64,000 nucleotides of DNA. It comes from Xanthomonas sp. NCPPB 1128 (lineage in GTDB: Bacteria; Pseudomonadota; Gammaproteobacteria; Xanthomonadales; Xanthomonadaceae). Shown here one piece after another: positions 8,747-17,039 of the stretch (positions within the stretch are counted from its first letter, which is position 1; each line of letters begins with the position of its first letter). The notes beneath the pieces were generated by a model that saw only the letters and a program-made list of their open reading frames with translations, had not been told where the DNA came from and did no database searches. The stretch lies in NCBI RefSeq assembly GCF_001043115.1, contig NZ_LFME01000005.1, positions 123,710 through 187,709 of the forward strand. The letters are read 5' to 3'. The translations under genes were made by a program, and so were the position numbers.

Positions 8747-9391
8747 TTAGCGCGTCACTAAAACGTCGCCATTTTGTGACACAGTTCCCTGAACGATACG
8801 CCGGGACGACAGGTTTTCGACGGTCACCCGCTCGTTTTCGCCCGCATCGCCCAGTGCACGCCCGGCCATGCGCACTTCCAGGCCGCCGCTGCGTGCCACC
8901 AGCGCCACATTGTCGCCGCGCCGGACCAGCCGCGGCGCCACCAGGTCGGTGGCGGACAACAAGGTGCCGGCCGGCAGGGTCCGCCGCACCACCTTGCCGA
9001 TCGCCAGCTCCGGCTCGGTCATCGCGGCGCCGACGATGCGCGCCGCGTCGCGTTTCTCGGGGACGATATCGGCGGCGCCGATGGTTTCTCCAGCGGACAG
9101 GCCACGCGCCAGTACCAGCACGTGCTGCATGCGCCGCACCTTGACCGGCACGAACAGCCGCCAGCCGGTGTCGCGCGGGCAGCTCACTTCCACGGTCGTG
9201 GTGCCGGTCGGCTGCGCCTGCAGCGGCACCGGGCACAACGGCACCCGCACCGACGGGTCCAGGGTCGCCTCGGCATCGGCGTCGGCACCGGCCAGGGACA
9301 GCGCCGCGGCACGGATCGAGTCCACCGACTGGAAGTCCGCGGCCCAGGCCGGCGTCGCCGCCAGCAGGACCAGCAATAGGATCGGGCGCAT
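8747..9391 (-). CDS. flgA: Flagellar P-ring assembly protein FlgA
   Basis: A 214-residue periplasmic chaperone needed for P-ring formation by FlgI. A signal peptide (MRPILLLVLLAATPAWA, cleavage before ADFQS) supports ATG 9391 rather than the longer in-frame start at 9421; GAGAGAG precedes it at ribosome-binding distance. The C-terminal SAF/ChapFlgA domain is recognisable (VLVLARGLSAGETIGAADI; GKVVRRTLPAGTLLSATDLV; VRRGDNVALVARSGGLEVRM). It is the first gene of the minus-strand flgA-flgM-flgN unit, divergent from cheV. Its partner flgI is at 15920. A sigma-54 site stands just upstream. Confidence 0.93.
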   Translation of the reverse strand: MRPILLLVLLAATPAWAADFQSVDSIRAAALSLAGADADAEATLDPSVRVPLCPVPLQAQPTGTTTVEVSCPRDTGWRLFVPVKVRRMQHVLVLARGLSAGETIGAADIVPEKRDAARIVGAAMTEPELAIGKVVRRTLPAGTLLSATDLVAPRLVRRGDNVALVARSGGLEVRMAGRALGDAGENERVTVENLSSRRIVQGTVSQNGDVLVTR

Positions 9392-9423
9392 CGCCGTCTC
9401 TCTCGGAAAGGTCGCCGACACGA

Positions 9424-9440
9424 TGCAAACGCCGTGCCGA
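9424..9440 (-). promoter_or_regulatory. Sigma-54 promoter for flgA
   Basis: Minus strand TCGGCACGGCGTTTGCA: GG and GC are exactly ten bases apart, with CGGCACG for TGGCACG and TTTGCA at -12. The predicted start is about 12 bases downstream, leaving a short leader before ATG 9391. Confidence 0.75.
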
Positions 9441-9469
9441 AAACCGTGCGCCCGATCCGCGCCGCGCCC

Positions 9470-9497
9470 TCAAGTTCCGCCGCGACAGCGCCGATAT
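9470..9497 (+). promoter_or_regulatory. Sigma-28-like promoter (TCAAG form) at cheV
   Basis: TCAAGTTC, 12 bases, GCCGATAT. The -10 element is a near-perfect FliA match; the -35 has TCAAG instead of TAAAG and the spacer is one base longer than in the flgM and fliC sites. The same variant with the same spacing occurs before fliS and the diguanylate cyclase. The -10 overlaps the first ATG of cheV (9496), so transcripts from here would start near 9505. Confidence 0.6.
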
Positions 9498-10452
9498 GAA
9501 CGCCATGAGTCATGACCTCCTCAACCGAATCGACCAGCGCACCCGCTTGGCGGGCCACAACCGGCTTGCCCTGCTGTTGTTCCGGCTGGGCGGTCGTCAG
9601 CTTTTTGGCGTGAACGTGTTCAAGGTGCAGGAAGTGCTGCGCCGACCGGAACTGTTCCAGGTGCCCGGGCTGCCGCTGCAATTCTCCGGCGTCGCCGACG
9701 TGCGCGGGCGCTCGGTGCCGGTGCTCGACCTGGGCCTGGCCATCGGCCACCCGGAGCGCGAGCCGAACGCGGACACCGCGCCAGGCTATCTGGTGGTCAC
9801 CGAGTTCAACCGGTCCGTCCAGGGCTTCCTGGTCAGCGGCGTGGAGCGCATCGTCAACATCGCGGTGGAGGACATCCATCCGCCGCCGGAACTGGGCGCC
9901 GAGTCCAGCTACCTGACCGCGGTGACCCGCTTCCAGGGCGAGCTGATCCAGGTCATCGACGTGGAAAGCGTGCTGGCCGACATCGCCCAGACCCGGGTCG
10001 AGGCCAACCTGGACCCGTCGCTGGCGCTCACCGGCCCGCAGTTGCAGGTGCTGGTGGTCGACGACTCGCGGGTGGCGCGGCAGCAGATCCGCAGCGTGCT
10101 GGACCAGCTCGGCGTCGCCGCGACCCTGCTGTCGGACGGCCGCCAGGCCCTGGACCATCTCTTGCAGATCCACGCCGCCGGCGAGAATCCGGCCGAGCGC
10201 TACGCCATGGTGATCTCGGACATCGAGATGCCGGCGATGGACGGCTATACGCTGACGACGGAAATCCGCCGCCATGCCGGCCTGTCCGGCCTGTACGTGC
10301 TGTTGCACACGTCGCTGTCGGGCGTATTCAACAATGCGATGGTCGAGCGCGTCGGCGCCAATGCCTTCGTGGCCAAGTACAGCCCCAACGAGTTGGCCGA
10401 GTACGTGCTGACCCGGTTGCGGGTCGTGGCAGCCGCCGCACAGGCGGCCTGA
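9496..10452 (+). CDS. cheV: Chemotaxis protein CheV (CheW-REC)
   Basis: A 318-residue coupling protein. Residues about 20-165 form a CheW-like domain (LLFRLGGRQLFGVNVFKVQEVL; GVADVRGRSVPVLDLG; FQGELIQVIDVESVL). Residues about 180-310 form a receiver with VVDDS at the acidic pocket, the phospho-Asp in MVISDIEMPAMDGY and Lys in FVAKYSPNEL. CheV links receptors to CheA and can be phosphorylated for adaptation. The position before flgB is the usual gamma-proteobacterial order (cheV-cheR-flgB), but no cheR gene is present here. Two starts are possible, ATG 9496 and ATG 9505. Neither has a clear Shine-Dalgarno, and the putative promoter favours 9505, possibly leaderless. Confidence 0.92.
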   Translation: MNAMSHDLLNRIDQRTRLAGHNRLALLLFRLGGRQLFGVNVFKVQEVLRRPELFQVPGLPLQFSGVADVRGRSVPVLDLGLAIGHPEREPNADTAPGYLVVTEFNRSVQGFLVSGVERIVNIAVEDIHPPPELGAESSYLTAVTRFQGELIQVIDVESVLADIAQTRVEANLDPSLALTGPQLQVLVVDDSRVARQQIRSVLDQLGVAATLLSDGRQALDHLLQIHAAGENPAERYAMVISDIEMPAMDGYTLTTEIRRHAGLSGLYVLLHTSLSGVFNNAMVERVGANAFVAKYSPNELAEYVLTRLRVVAAAAQAA

Positions 10453-10562
10453 CCCAGGCGCCCCGCCCCGCCGCGGGGCCTGCCTGACGCTCTCTGTATA
10501 GCGCGGACGGGGCCCCCGCACCTGCGGCCAACCCCCTGATCTCCCGGGCGCTGCGCCCGGCT

Positions 10563-10578
10563 TTGGCACGCGCCTTGC
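10563..10578 (+). promoter_or_regulatory. Sigma-54 promoter for the flgB operon
   Basis: TTGGCACGCGCCTTGC: a full match to TGGCACG-N4-TTGC with GG and GC ten bases apart, 35 bases before flgB. One of the two best sigma-54 matches in the window together with that of fliE/fliL class. Confidence 0.88.
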
Positions 10579-10612
10579 CTGTGGTTTCGGCAACGAACCG
10601 CGGGATCGTGCC

Positions 10613-11011
10613 ATGTCCAATCCGATCACAGCCTACTTCGGCGTCCACGGCGATGCCCTGCCGCTGCGCGAGCAGCGCATGAAGCTGATCGCCAGCAACC
10701 TCAGCAACGTCGACACGCCCGGGTACAAGGCCCAGGACCTGGATTTCGACGCGGCGATGCGTGCCGCGCAGGGGCAGCGCGAAGGGACCCAGCTCGCGGT
10801 CGACGACAGCCGCCACATCGCGGTCGGCGGCGATGGCCTGAACCCGTTCCAGGTCACCCGTGCCGCCAGCCAGCCCAGCCTGGACGGCAATACCGTCGAT
10901 CCGGATGCAGAACGCGCCGCCTACGGCCGCGCCGCGCTGGAGTACCGCGCCTCGCTGAGCTTCGTCGAATCCAAGGTGCGCAGCATGCTCACCGCGATCA
11001 CGGGGCAATAA
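10613..11011 (+). CDS. flgB: Flagellar proximal rod protein FlgB
   Basis: A 132-residue rod subunit. The N-terminal rod signature ASNLSNVDTPGYKAQDLDF (about 30-46) is the flagellar rod/hook motif ANNLANxxTxGFK. The C-terminal heptad region (ALEYRASLSFVESKVRSMLTAI) is also typical. It forms, with FlgC, FlgF and FliE, the rod crossing the periplasm and is secreted by the flagellar export apparatus without a cleavable signal. First gene of the operon starting from the sigma-54 site at 10563; flgC follows two bases after its stop codon. Confidence 0.95.
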   Translation: MSNPITAYFGVHGDALPLREQRMKLIASNLSNVDTPGYKAQDLDFDAAMRAAQGQREGTQLAVDDSRHIAVGGDGLNPFQVTRAASQPSLDGNTVDPDAERAAYGRAALEYRASLSFVESKVRSMLTAITGQ

Positions 11012-11013
11012 GC

Positions 11014-11421
11014 ATGAGCAACCTGCCGATCTTCGGCGTCGCCGGCTCCGCGCTGCATGCGCAGTCGGTGCGCATGAGCACCATCGCCAGCAACCTGTCC
11101 AACGCCGATTCGGTGGCCGGCTCGGCGGAGGCGGCCTACAAGCCGATCGAGCCGATCTTCCAGGCGGTACGCAACCCGCACGACAGCAGCCTGACCTCGG
11201 TCAACGTCAAGCAAATCGCCACGACCAACGCACCGCCGATCAAGCGCTACGAACCCGGCCATCCGCTTGCCGACGCCGACGGCTACATCTATTCGCCCGA
11301 TGTGGATCCGGTCTCGCAGATGGTCAACCTGATCTCCGCCTCGCGCAATTACCAAGCCGGCGTGGAGGTCCTCAACACCGCCAAGGAACTGGCGCTGGCC
11401 ACTCTGACCATGGGCCGCTGA
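11014..11421 (+). CDS. flgC: Flagellar proximal rod protein FlgC
   Basis: A 135-residue rod subunit. The N-terminus has the ASNLSNADSVAGSAE form of the rod signature. The middle contains the FlgC-specific YEPGHPLADADGYIYSPDVDPVSQMVNLISASRNYQAGVEVLN, in which the P-H-P-A-D-x-x-G-Y core is diagnostic. Length is normal for the family (about 135). Co-operonic with flgB (two-base gap) and flgD (41-base gap). Confidence 0.96.
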   Translation: MSNLPIFGVAGSALHAQSVRMSTIASNLSNADSVAGSAEAAYKPIEPIFQAVRNPHDSSLTSVNVKQIATTNAPPIKRYEPGHPLADADGYIYSPDVDPVSQMVNLISASRNYQAGVEVLNTAKELALATLTMGR

Positions 11422-11462
11422 GCCGCCCTCCTTCCGCCGCGTCACGTCCCAGGACCGCTTCC

Positions 11463-12140
11463 ATGACCAGCGTCACCAACTCCACCGACACCACCTATTC
11501 CAGTCTGGGCCTGAGCGCCTCGAGCAATACCAGCACCACCAAGAACAAGGCGCTGCAGCAGGCCGACTTCCTGAAGCTGATGACCGAGCAGCTGCAGCAC
11601 CAGGATCCGCTCAAGCCGATGGACAACAGTCAGATGGTCGCGCAGATGGCGCAGCTGTCCACCGTGCAGGGCATCGGCGACCTCAACAAGACCGTGACCG
11701 CGCTGTCCTCGTCGATGAGCACCGACCAGGTGCTGCGCGGCGCCAACCTGATCGGGCACAAGGTGCTGGTGCCGTCGGCATCGCTGCCGCTGGGCGCCGA
11801 GGGCAGCACCGGCGGCCTGGTCGCGGCCAAGGCCGCGGGCGTGGTGGACGTCACCGTCAGCGACGCCAACGGCCAGCCGATCAAGAAGATCAGCCTGACC
11901 GCCGACAAGGCCGGCCAGCTCGATTTCGCCTGGGACGGCACCGACGCCAGCGGCAAGCGCATGCCGGCCGGCAGCTACAGCATCACCGCTGGGCAGACCG
12001 ATGCCCAGGGCAACCAACTGTCCCTGTCCACCTACGTCCAGGCGCCGGTCGAGAGCGCCATCATCGGATCGGACGGCATCTATCTCGATCTGACCGGGCT
12101 CGGCACCACGCCGCTGACCAACGTCCTCCGCGTCAGCTAA
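11463..12140 (+). CDS. flgD: Hook assembly scaffold FlgD
   Basis: A 225-residue hook-cap protein that sits at the growing hook tip and guides FlgE polymerisation. The N-terminal FlgD motif is clear: QADFLKLMTEQLQHQDPLKPMDNSQMVAQMAQLSTVQGI (about 35-75). The C-terminal half has the FlgD Ig-like fold pattern (DFAWDGTDASGKRMPAGSYSITA). It is discarded once the hook is complete. Lies directly before its client flgE, 30 bases upstream. Confidence 0.96.
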   Translation: MTSVTNSTDTTYSSLGLSASSNTSTTKNKALQQADFLKLMTEQLQHQDPLKPMDNSQMVAQMAQLSTVQGIGDLNKTVTALSSSMSTDQVLRGANLIGHKVLVPSASLPLGAEGSTGGLVAAKAAGVVDVTVSDANGQPIKKISLTADKAGQLDFAWDGTDASGKRMPAGSYSITAGQTDAQGNQLSLSTYVQAPVESAIIGSDGIYLDLTGLGTTPLTNVLRVS

Positions 12141-12170
12141 CGCCACGCCGACCATCCACAGGAGTCCACC

Positions 12171-13394
12171 ATGGGTTTCAATACATCGCTGTCCGGCCTC
12201 AGGGCGGCCAATACCGACCTCAACGTCACCGCCAACAACATCGCCAACGCCAATACCACCGGCTTCAAGGGCTCGCGCGCCGAGTTCGCCGACCAGTTCA
12301 CGCTCAATGGCTACGGCCTGGCGCGCAACGCGGTGGGTTCCGGCGTGCGCGTCAGCAACGTCGCCCAGCAGTTCTCGCAGGGCACCATCGATCCGACCGG
12401 GCGCAGCCTGGACCTGGCCATCTCCGGCTCCGGCTTCTTCACCCTGTCCAACAACGGCGCCCGCGTCTACTCGCGCGCCGGCAACTTCCAGACCGACGCC
12501 AACGGTTATGTGGTCAATCCGCAGGGCGGCCGGCTGCAGGTGTTCCCGCCGGCCAGCAACGGCAACGGCTTCGCGGCCGGCACCCTGACCGACCTACAGC
12601 TGCTCACCACCGACAGCCCGCCCAAGCAGACCAGCACGGTCAATCTGACCTTCACCCTGCCCGGCAACACCCAGCCGCCGACGGTGACCACGTTCGATCC
12701 GAACGACGCCAACAGCTACAACAACTCCAGCGGCGGCACCACGGTCTACGACTCGCTGGGCGTGGCCCACGTGCAGACCTCGTACTTCGTCAAGACCTCC
12801 ACGCCCAACCAGTGGACCGTCTACAACTACGTGGACGGCGTTGCCGCCGGCGGCGCCAGCACGCTGCAGTTCTCCAACAGCGGCGCGCTGGTGAGCCCGG
12901 CCGACGGCAAGATCGCGCTGGGCACCTTCACCCCCAGCACCGGCGCCGGCACCCTGTCGCTGAACCTGAACGTGTTCGGCTCGACCCAGTACGGCGAAGC
13001 CTTCGCCTTGCGCGGCTCGACCCAGGACGGCTACGCCAGCGGCAAGCTCAACTCGATCAGCATCGACGAGAAGGGCATCGTCTACGCGCGCTACTCGAAC
13101 AACGCCGACAAGGCGCTGGGCCAGATCGCGGTGACCAACTTCGTCAATCCGCAGGGCCTGAGTTCGCTCGGCGACAACGCCTGGGCGGAAAGCTCGGCCT
13201 CGGGCATCGCCCGCACCGGCGCACCGGCGACCTCCGACTTCGGCAGCGTGCAGTCCGGCGCACTGGAATCCTCCACCGTCGACCTGACCGAACAGCTGGT
13301 CAACATGATCGTGGCGCAGCGCAACTTCCAGGCCAACTCCCAGGTGATCTCGACCCAGGATCAGGTCACGCAGACGATCATCAATATGCGTTAA
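12171..13394 (+). CDS. flgE: Flagellar hook protein FlgE
   Basis: A 407-residue hook subunit. The N-terminal signature is NNIANANTTGFKGSRAEF (about 22-40) and the C-terminal FlgE/F/G domain is GALESSTVDLTEQLVNMIVAQRNFQANSQVISTQDQVTQTII. The central part (FTLPGNTQPP to LGTFTPSTGAGT) is the variable hook D1/D2 region. The start follows GGAG at the correct distance. After the gene come GGGATT-type repeats that separate it from flgF by 148 bases, a break in an otherwise tight operon. Confidence 0.96.
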   Translation: MGFNTSLSGLRAANTDLNVTANNIANANTTGFKGSRAEFADQFTLNGYGLARNAVGSGVRVSNVAQQFSQGTIDPTGRSLDLAISGSGFFTLSNNGARVYSRAGNFQTDANGYVVNPQGGRLQVFPPASNGNGFAAGTLTDLQLLTTDSPPKQTSTVNLTFTLPGNTQPPTVTTFDPNDANSYNNSSGGTTVYDSLGVAHVQTSYFVKTSTPNQWTVYNYVDGVAAGGASTLQFSNSGALVSPADGKIALGTFTPSTGAGTLSLNLNVFGSTQYGEAFALRGSTQDGYASGKLNSISIDEKGIVYARYSNNADKALGQIAVTNFVNPQGLSSLGDNAWAESSASGIARTGAPATSDFGSVQSGALESSTVDLTEQLVNMIVAQRNFQANSQVISTQDQVTQTIINMR

Positions 13395-13396
13395 GG

Positions 13397-13531
13397 CCGG
13401 GATTGGTGATTCGGGATTGGTGATTCGTCACCGCTGGCGTCCCGTCGACCGGGCGCCAGCTTGAGCCACCACTTCCGATCGTCCGCGGCACTGCCGCTCC
13501 TTCGAATCCCGAATCCCTCCTCTCGAATCAC
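13397..13531. repeat. Opposed GGGATT-type repeats between flgE and flgF
   Basis: 13397-13428 reads GGGATTGGTGATTCGGGATTG-like on the plus strand and 13503-13531 carries the reverse orientation (GAATCCCGAATCCC). Together they fill most of the flgE-flgF gap and resemble the pair at 6551-6714. They may attenuate transcription or give an RNA-processing hairpin within the operon; that role is inference. Confidence 0.65.
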
Positions 13532-13542
13532 GGCCCACACCC

Positions 13543-14298
13543 ATGGACAAAGCCCTCTACGTCGCCATGACCGGCGCCCGCGCCTCGCTGCAGGCGCAGG
13601 CCACGGTGTCGCACAACCTGGCCAACGTCGAGACCTCCGGGTTCAAGGCGGCGCTGGACAACACCGAGGCGTATCGGATTCCCGGCGCCGGTTATCCGTC
13701 GCGCATCGATGCGGTGCACATCGACCAGGGTTTCAATCGCGCCGTCGGCGCGCAGCACCAGACCGGCAATCCGCTGGACGTGTCGCTGGATACCGATCGC
13801 TGGCTGGCCGTGCAGGCCGCCGACGGCAAGGAGGCGTACACGCGCGGCGGCGAATTGGCGCTGACCCCCAATGGCCAACTGGTCACCGCCAGCGGTCATG
13901 CGGTGCTCGACGACCAGGGCAATCCGGTGGCGATTCCGCCGCACCAGTCGCTGGAGATCGGCAACGACGGCACGGTGTCGATCGTGCCGCTGGGCGAGGC
14001 GCCCACCGCCATGAGCACCATCGCCACGCTCAAGGTGGTGCAGGCGCCGCCGGACCAGCTCACCCGCCGCCCCGACGGTTTGATGCGCAACGTCAGCGAC
14101 GACCCGGCAAAGGCCTTCGCGCCCGCCACCGGCGCCTCGCTGCACACCGGCGTGCTGGAAGGCAGCAACGTCGATGCCGCCGGCGCGCTGGTGCAGATGA
14201 TTCAGCTGCAACGCCAGTTCGAAATGCAGGTGAAGGTCATCAAGAACGGCGACGAGAACGCGCAATCGGCCAACACGCTGCTGCGTCTGAACGGCTAA
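13543..14298 (+). CDS. flgF: Flagellar proximal rod protein FlgF
   Basis: A 251-residue rod protein of the FlgE/F/G family. The N-terminus MDKALYVAMTGARASLQAQATVSHNLANVETSGFKAAL is typical of FlgF, and the C-terminus (EGSNVDAAGALVQMIQLQRQFEMQVKVIKNGDENAQSANTLLRLNG) has the family heptads. No obvious Shine-Dalgarno precedes ATG 13543; the upstream DNA is the end of a dispersed repeat, so translation may depend on coupling or a weak site. It is followed by a separate sigma-54 site for flgG. Confidence 0.95.
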   Translation: MDKALYVAMTGARASLQAQATVSHNLANVETSGFKAALDNTEAYRIPGAGYPSRIDAVHIDQGFNRAVGAQHQTGNPLDVSLDTDRWLAVQAADGKEAYTRGGELALTPNGQLVTASGHAVLDDQGNPVAIPPHQSLEIGNDGTVSIVPLGEAPTAMSTIATLKVVQAPPDQLTRRPDGLMRNVSDDPAKAFAPATGASLHTGVLEGSNVDAAGALVQMIQLQRQFEMQVKVIKNGDENAQSANTLLRLNG

Positions 14299-14326
14299 GG
14301 CACGCCGCGGCGCCAGCGGCGCCGGT

Positions 14327-14342
14327 TTGGCACGGCACGTGC
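14327..14342 (+). promoter_or_regulatory. Sigma-54 promoter for flgG operon
   Basis: TTGGCACGGCACGTGC: strong TTGGCACG at -24, GTGC instead of TTGC at -12, with GG to GC spacing of ten. It lies 58 bases before flgG and suggests that flgGHIJKL can be transcribed independently of flgBCDEF. Confidence 0.75.
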
Positions 14343-14400
14343 ATCACTCCCTGCGCCCCCGGCGCGTCGTGCCGGGGCCACCATCAGAGGAATTCGGGTC

Positions 14401-15186
14401 ATGAATCAGGCTTTGTGGGTCGCCAAGACCGGACTGGATGCGCAGCAGACGCGCATGTCGGTCGTCTCCAACAACCTGGCCAACACCAATACCACCGGTT
14501 TCAAGCGCGACCGCGCCAACTTCGAGGACCTGCTGTACCAGCAGGTGCGGCAGCCCGGCGGCGCCAGCTCCTCGCAGACGCAGCTGCCCTCGGGCCTGCA
14601 GATCGGTACCGGCGTGCGCGTGGTCGCCACCGCCAAGGATTTCGAACAGGGCAGCCAGCAGCAGACCGGCCGCGCCCTGGACGTGATGGTCAACGGCCGC
14701 GGCTTCTTCGAAGTGCAGATGCCGGACGGCACCACGGCCTACACCCGCGACGGCAGTTTCCAGATCGATGCGCAGGGCCAGTTGGTCACCAACAGCGGCT
14801 ACGCGATCCAGCCGGGCATCCAGATCCCGGAAGGCGCGCAGTCGGTGACCATCGGTGCCGACGGCACGGTCAGCGTGCAGGTCACCGGCACCGCTGCCGC
14901 GCTGCAGGTCGGCTCGCTGACCCTCACCGACTTCATCAATCCCTCCGGCCTGCAGGCCCAGGGCCAGAACCTGTACGTGGAAACCGCCGCCTCCGGCCCG
15001 GCGACTAACGGCACGCCCGGCCTCAACGGCCTGGGCAAGATCGCGCAGGGCGCGCTGGAAGGCAGCAACGTCAATGTGGTGGAAGAGCTGGTCAGCATGA
15101 TCGAGACCCAGCGCGCCTACGAGATGAACGCCAAGGCCATCTCCACCACCGACTCCATGCTCGGCTATCTGAACAACAACGTCTGA
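14401..15186 (+). CDS. flgG: Flagellar distal rod protein FlgG
   Basis: A 261-residue rod subunit. The N-terminus [47 protein letters not shown] is diagnostic for FlgG, and the C-terminus [39 protein letters not shown] is near-invariant in the family. Forms the distal rod joined to the hook. AGAGGAA stands at normal distance before ATG 14401. Preceded by its own sigma-54 site; flgH follows after 23 bases. Confidence 0.97.
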   Translation: MNQALWVAKTGLDAQQTRMSVVSNNLANTNTTGFKRDRANFEDLLYQQVRQPGGASSSQTQLPSGLQIGTGVRVVATAKDFEQGSQQQTGRALDVMVNGRGFFEVQMPDGTTAYTRDGSFQIDAQGQLVTNSGYAIQPGIQIPEGAQSVTIGADGTVSVQVTGTAAALQVGSLTLTDFINPSGLQAQGQNLYVETAASGPATNGTPGLNGLGKIAQGALEGSNVNVVEELVSMIETQRAYEMNAKAISTTDSMLGYLNNNV

Positions 15187-15209
15187 TCCCCTCGCCTCCG
15201 GAATCCGCC

Positions 15210-15911
15210 ATGTCGCGCCTGTCCTCTCTCTCCTTCTCCGCCGCGCTGCTGCTGCCGGTCCTGCTCGGCGGTTGCGCCGGCCTGGGCGTGGCCGCCGGCG
15301 ACGTGCGTCCGTACGCGCCGATGGCGCCGATCACGCCGGTGATGGCGCCGCAGGCGCAACCCACGGCCGGTGCGATCTACGCCGCCGGCCCCGGCCTGCA
15401 GCTGTATTCGGACCGCCGCGCCCGCGACGTCGGCGACCTGCTGACCATCACTCTGGTCGAAAGCACCAACGCCAGCAGCACCGCCAACACCAGCATCAGC
15501 AAGAAGGATGCGGTGACCATGGCCACGCCGACCCTGCTCGGCGCGCCGCTGACCGTCAACGGCACCAACATCCTCAACAATTCCACCAGCGGCGATCGCA
15601 GCTTCGCCGGCAAGGGCAACACCGCACAGAGCAACACCATGCAGGGCAGCATCACCGTGACCGTGATGCAGCGCCTGCCCAACGGCAACCTGGTGATCCA
15701 GGGCCAGAAGAACCTGCGGCTGAACCAGGGCGACGAGCTGGTGCAGGTGCAGGGTGTGGTGCGCGCCGCCGACATCGCCCCGGACAACACCATTCCTTCC
15801 AGCAAGGTGGCCGACGCGCGCATCGCCTACGGCGGCCGCGGCGCGGTCGCGCAGTCCAACGCGATGGGCTGGCTGAGCCGCTTCTTCAACTCACGCATCT
15901 CGCCGTACTGA
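15210..15911 (+). CDS. flgH: Flagellar L-ring lipoprotein FlgH
   Basis: A 233-residue outer-membrane lipoprotein forming the L ring around the rod. The signal peptide ends in the lipobox LLGGC with Cys22 as the lipidated residue. The FlgH core is evident: [83 protein letters not shown]. Operon position between flgG and flgI is standard; eight bases separate it from flgI. Confidence 0.97.
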   Translation: MSRLSSLSFSAALLLPVLLGGCAGLGVAAGDVRPYAPMAPITPVMAPQAQPTAGAIYAAGPGLQLYSDRRARDVGDLLTITLVESTNASSTANTSISKKDAVTMATPTLLGAPLTVNGTNILNNSTSGDRSFAGKGNTAQSNTMQGSITVTVMQRLPNGNLVIQGQKNLRLNQGDELVQVQGVVRAADIAPDNTIPSSKVADARIAYGGRGAVAQSNAMGWLSRFFNSRISPY

Positions 15912-15919
15912 GGCCCGCC

Positions 15920-17038
15920 ATGACTCTCCTGTCCCTGCCCTGCCGCCTGCTTGCCGCCGTCGCCCTGTGCGCAGGCCTGGCTGCCCCGGCCGCGGCCGAA
16001 CGCATCAAGGACCTGGCCCAGGTCGGCGGCGTGCGCAACAACGCGCTGGTCGGCTACGGCCTGGTGGTCGGCCTGGACGGCAGCGGCGACCGCACCAGCC
16101 AGGCGCCCTTCACCGTGCAGAGCCTGAAGAACATGCTCGGCGAGCTGGGCGTCAACGTGCCGGCCAACGTCAATCCGCAGCTGAAGAACGTCGCCGCGGT
16201 GGCGATCAGCGCGCAGTTGCCTGCATTCGCCAAGCCCGGCCAGACGATCGACATCACCGTCTCCTCGATCGGCAACGCCATCTCGCTGCGTGGCGGCACG
16301 CTGCTGATGGCGCCGCTGAAGGGCGCCGACGGCCAGGTCTACGCGGTCGCGCAAGGCAACCTGGTGGTCGGCGGCTTCGGCGCGCAGGGCAAGGACGGTT
16401 CGCGGATCTCGGTGAACGTGCCCAGCGTCGGCCTGATCCCCAACGGCGCGACGGTGGAACGTGCGCTGCCGGACGTGTTCGGCAACACCGGCGAGATCAC
16501 CCTGAACCTGCATCAGCCCGATTTCACCACCGTCTCGCGCATGGTCTCCGCGCTGGAGAGCACCTTCGGCCCGGGCAGCGCACACGCGGTGGACGGCTCC
16601 ACCGTGGCGGTGCGTTCGCCCACCGACCAGAGCGCGCGCATCGGCCTGCTGGCGCGCATCGAGAATGTGGAACTGTCGCCGGGCGCGGCGGCGGCCAAGG
16701 TCGTGGTCAATGCCCGCACCGGCACGGTGGTGATCGGCTCGCAGGTGCGGGTCAGCCCGGCGGCGATCTCGCACGGCTCGCTGACGGTGACCATCAGCGA
16801 AGGCACCCAGGTCAGCCAGCCGAATGCGCTCAGCGGCGGCCAGACCGTGGCCACGCCCAAGTCCACCATCACCGCCACCAACGAAGGCAGCCGCATGTTC
16901 AAGTTCGAGGGCGGCACCTCGCTGGATCAGATCGTGCGGGCGGTCAACGAGGTCGGCGCCGCTCCTGGCGACCTGATCGCGATTCTGGAAGCGCTCAAGC
17001 AGGCCGGTGCCCTGAGCGCGGAGCTGGAGGTGATCTGA
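15920..17038 (+). CDS. flgI: Flagellar P-ring protein FlgI
   Basis: A 372-residue periplasmic ring protein. The cleavable signal peptide ([26 protein letters not shown], before ERIKDLA) fixes the start at ATG 15920. Family motifs: [87 protein letters not shown]. The ring assembles around the rod in the peptidoglycan with help from FlgA (gene at 8747). The next gene, flgJ, starts two bases after the stop codon. Confidence 0.97.
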   Translation: MTLLSLPCRLLAAVALCAGLAAPAAAERIKDLAQVGGVRNNALVGYGLVVGLDGSGDRTSQAPFTVQSLKNMLGELGVNVPANVNPQLKNVAAVAISAQLPAFAKPGQTIDITVSSIGNAISLRGGTLLMAPLKGADGQVYAVAQGNLVVGGFGAQGKDGSRISVNVPSVGLIPNGATVERALPDVFGNTGEITLNLHQPDFTTVSRMVSALESTFGPGSAHAVDGSTVAVRSPTDQSARIGLLARIENVELSPGAAAAKVVVNARTGTVVIGSQVRVSPAAISHGSLTVTISEGTQVSQPNALSGGQTVATPKSTITATNEGSRMFKFEGGTSLDQIVRAVNEVGAAPGDLIAILEALKQAGALSAELEVI

Positions 17039-17039
17039 C

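Noticed and set aside
10453..10612. GC-rich hairpin after cheV (GCCCCG ... CGGGGC) as a terminator
   Set aside because: The stem is only six bases, in GC-rich sequence, with no T tract, so chance pairing is likely.
13461..15008. Plus-strand frame of about 515 codons spanning flgF and part of flgG
   Set aside because: Arg/Gln-rich out-of-frame shadow; flgF and flgG in the other frames have full family signatures.
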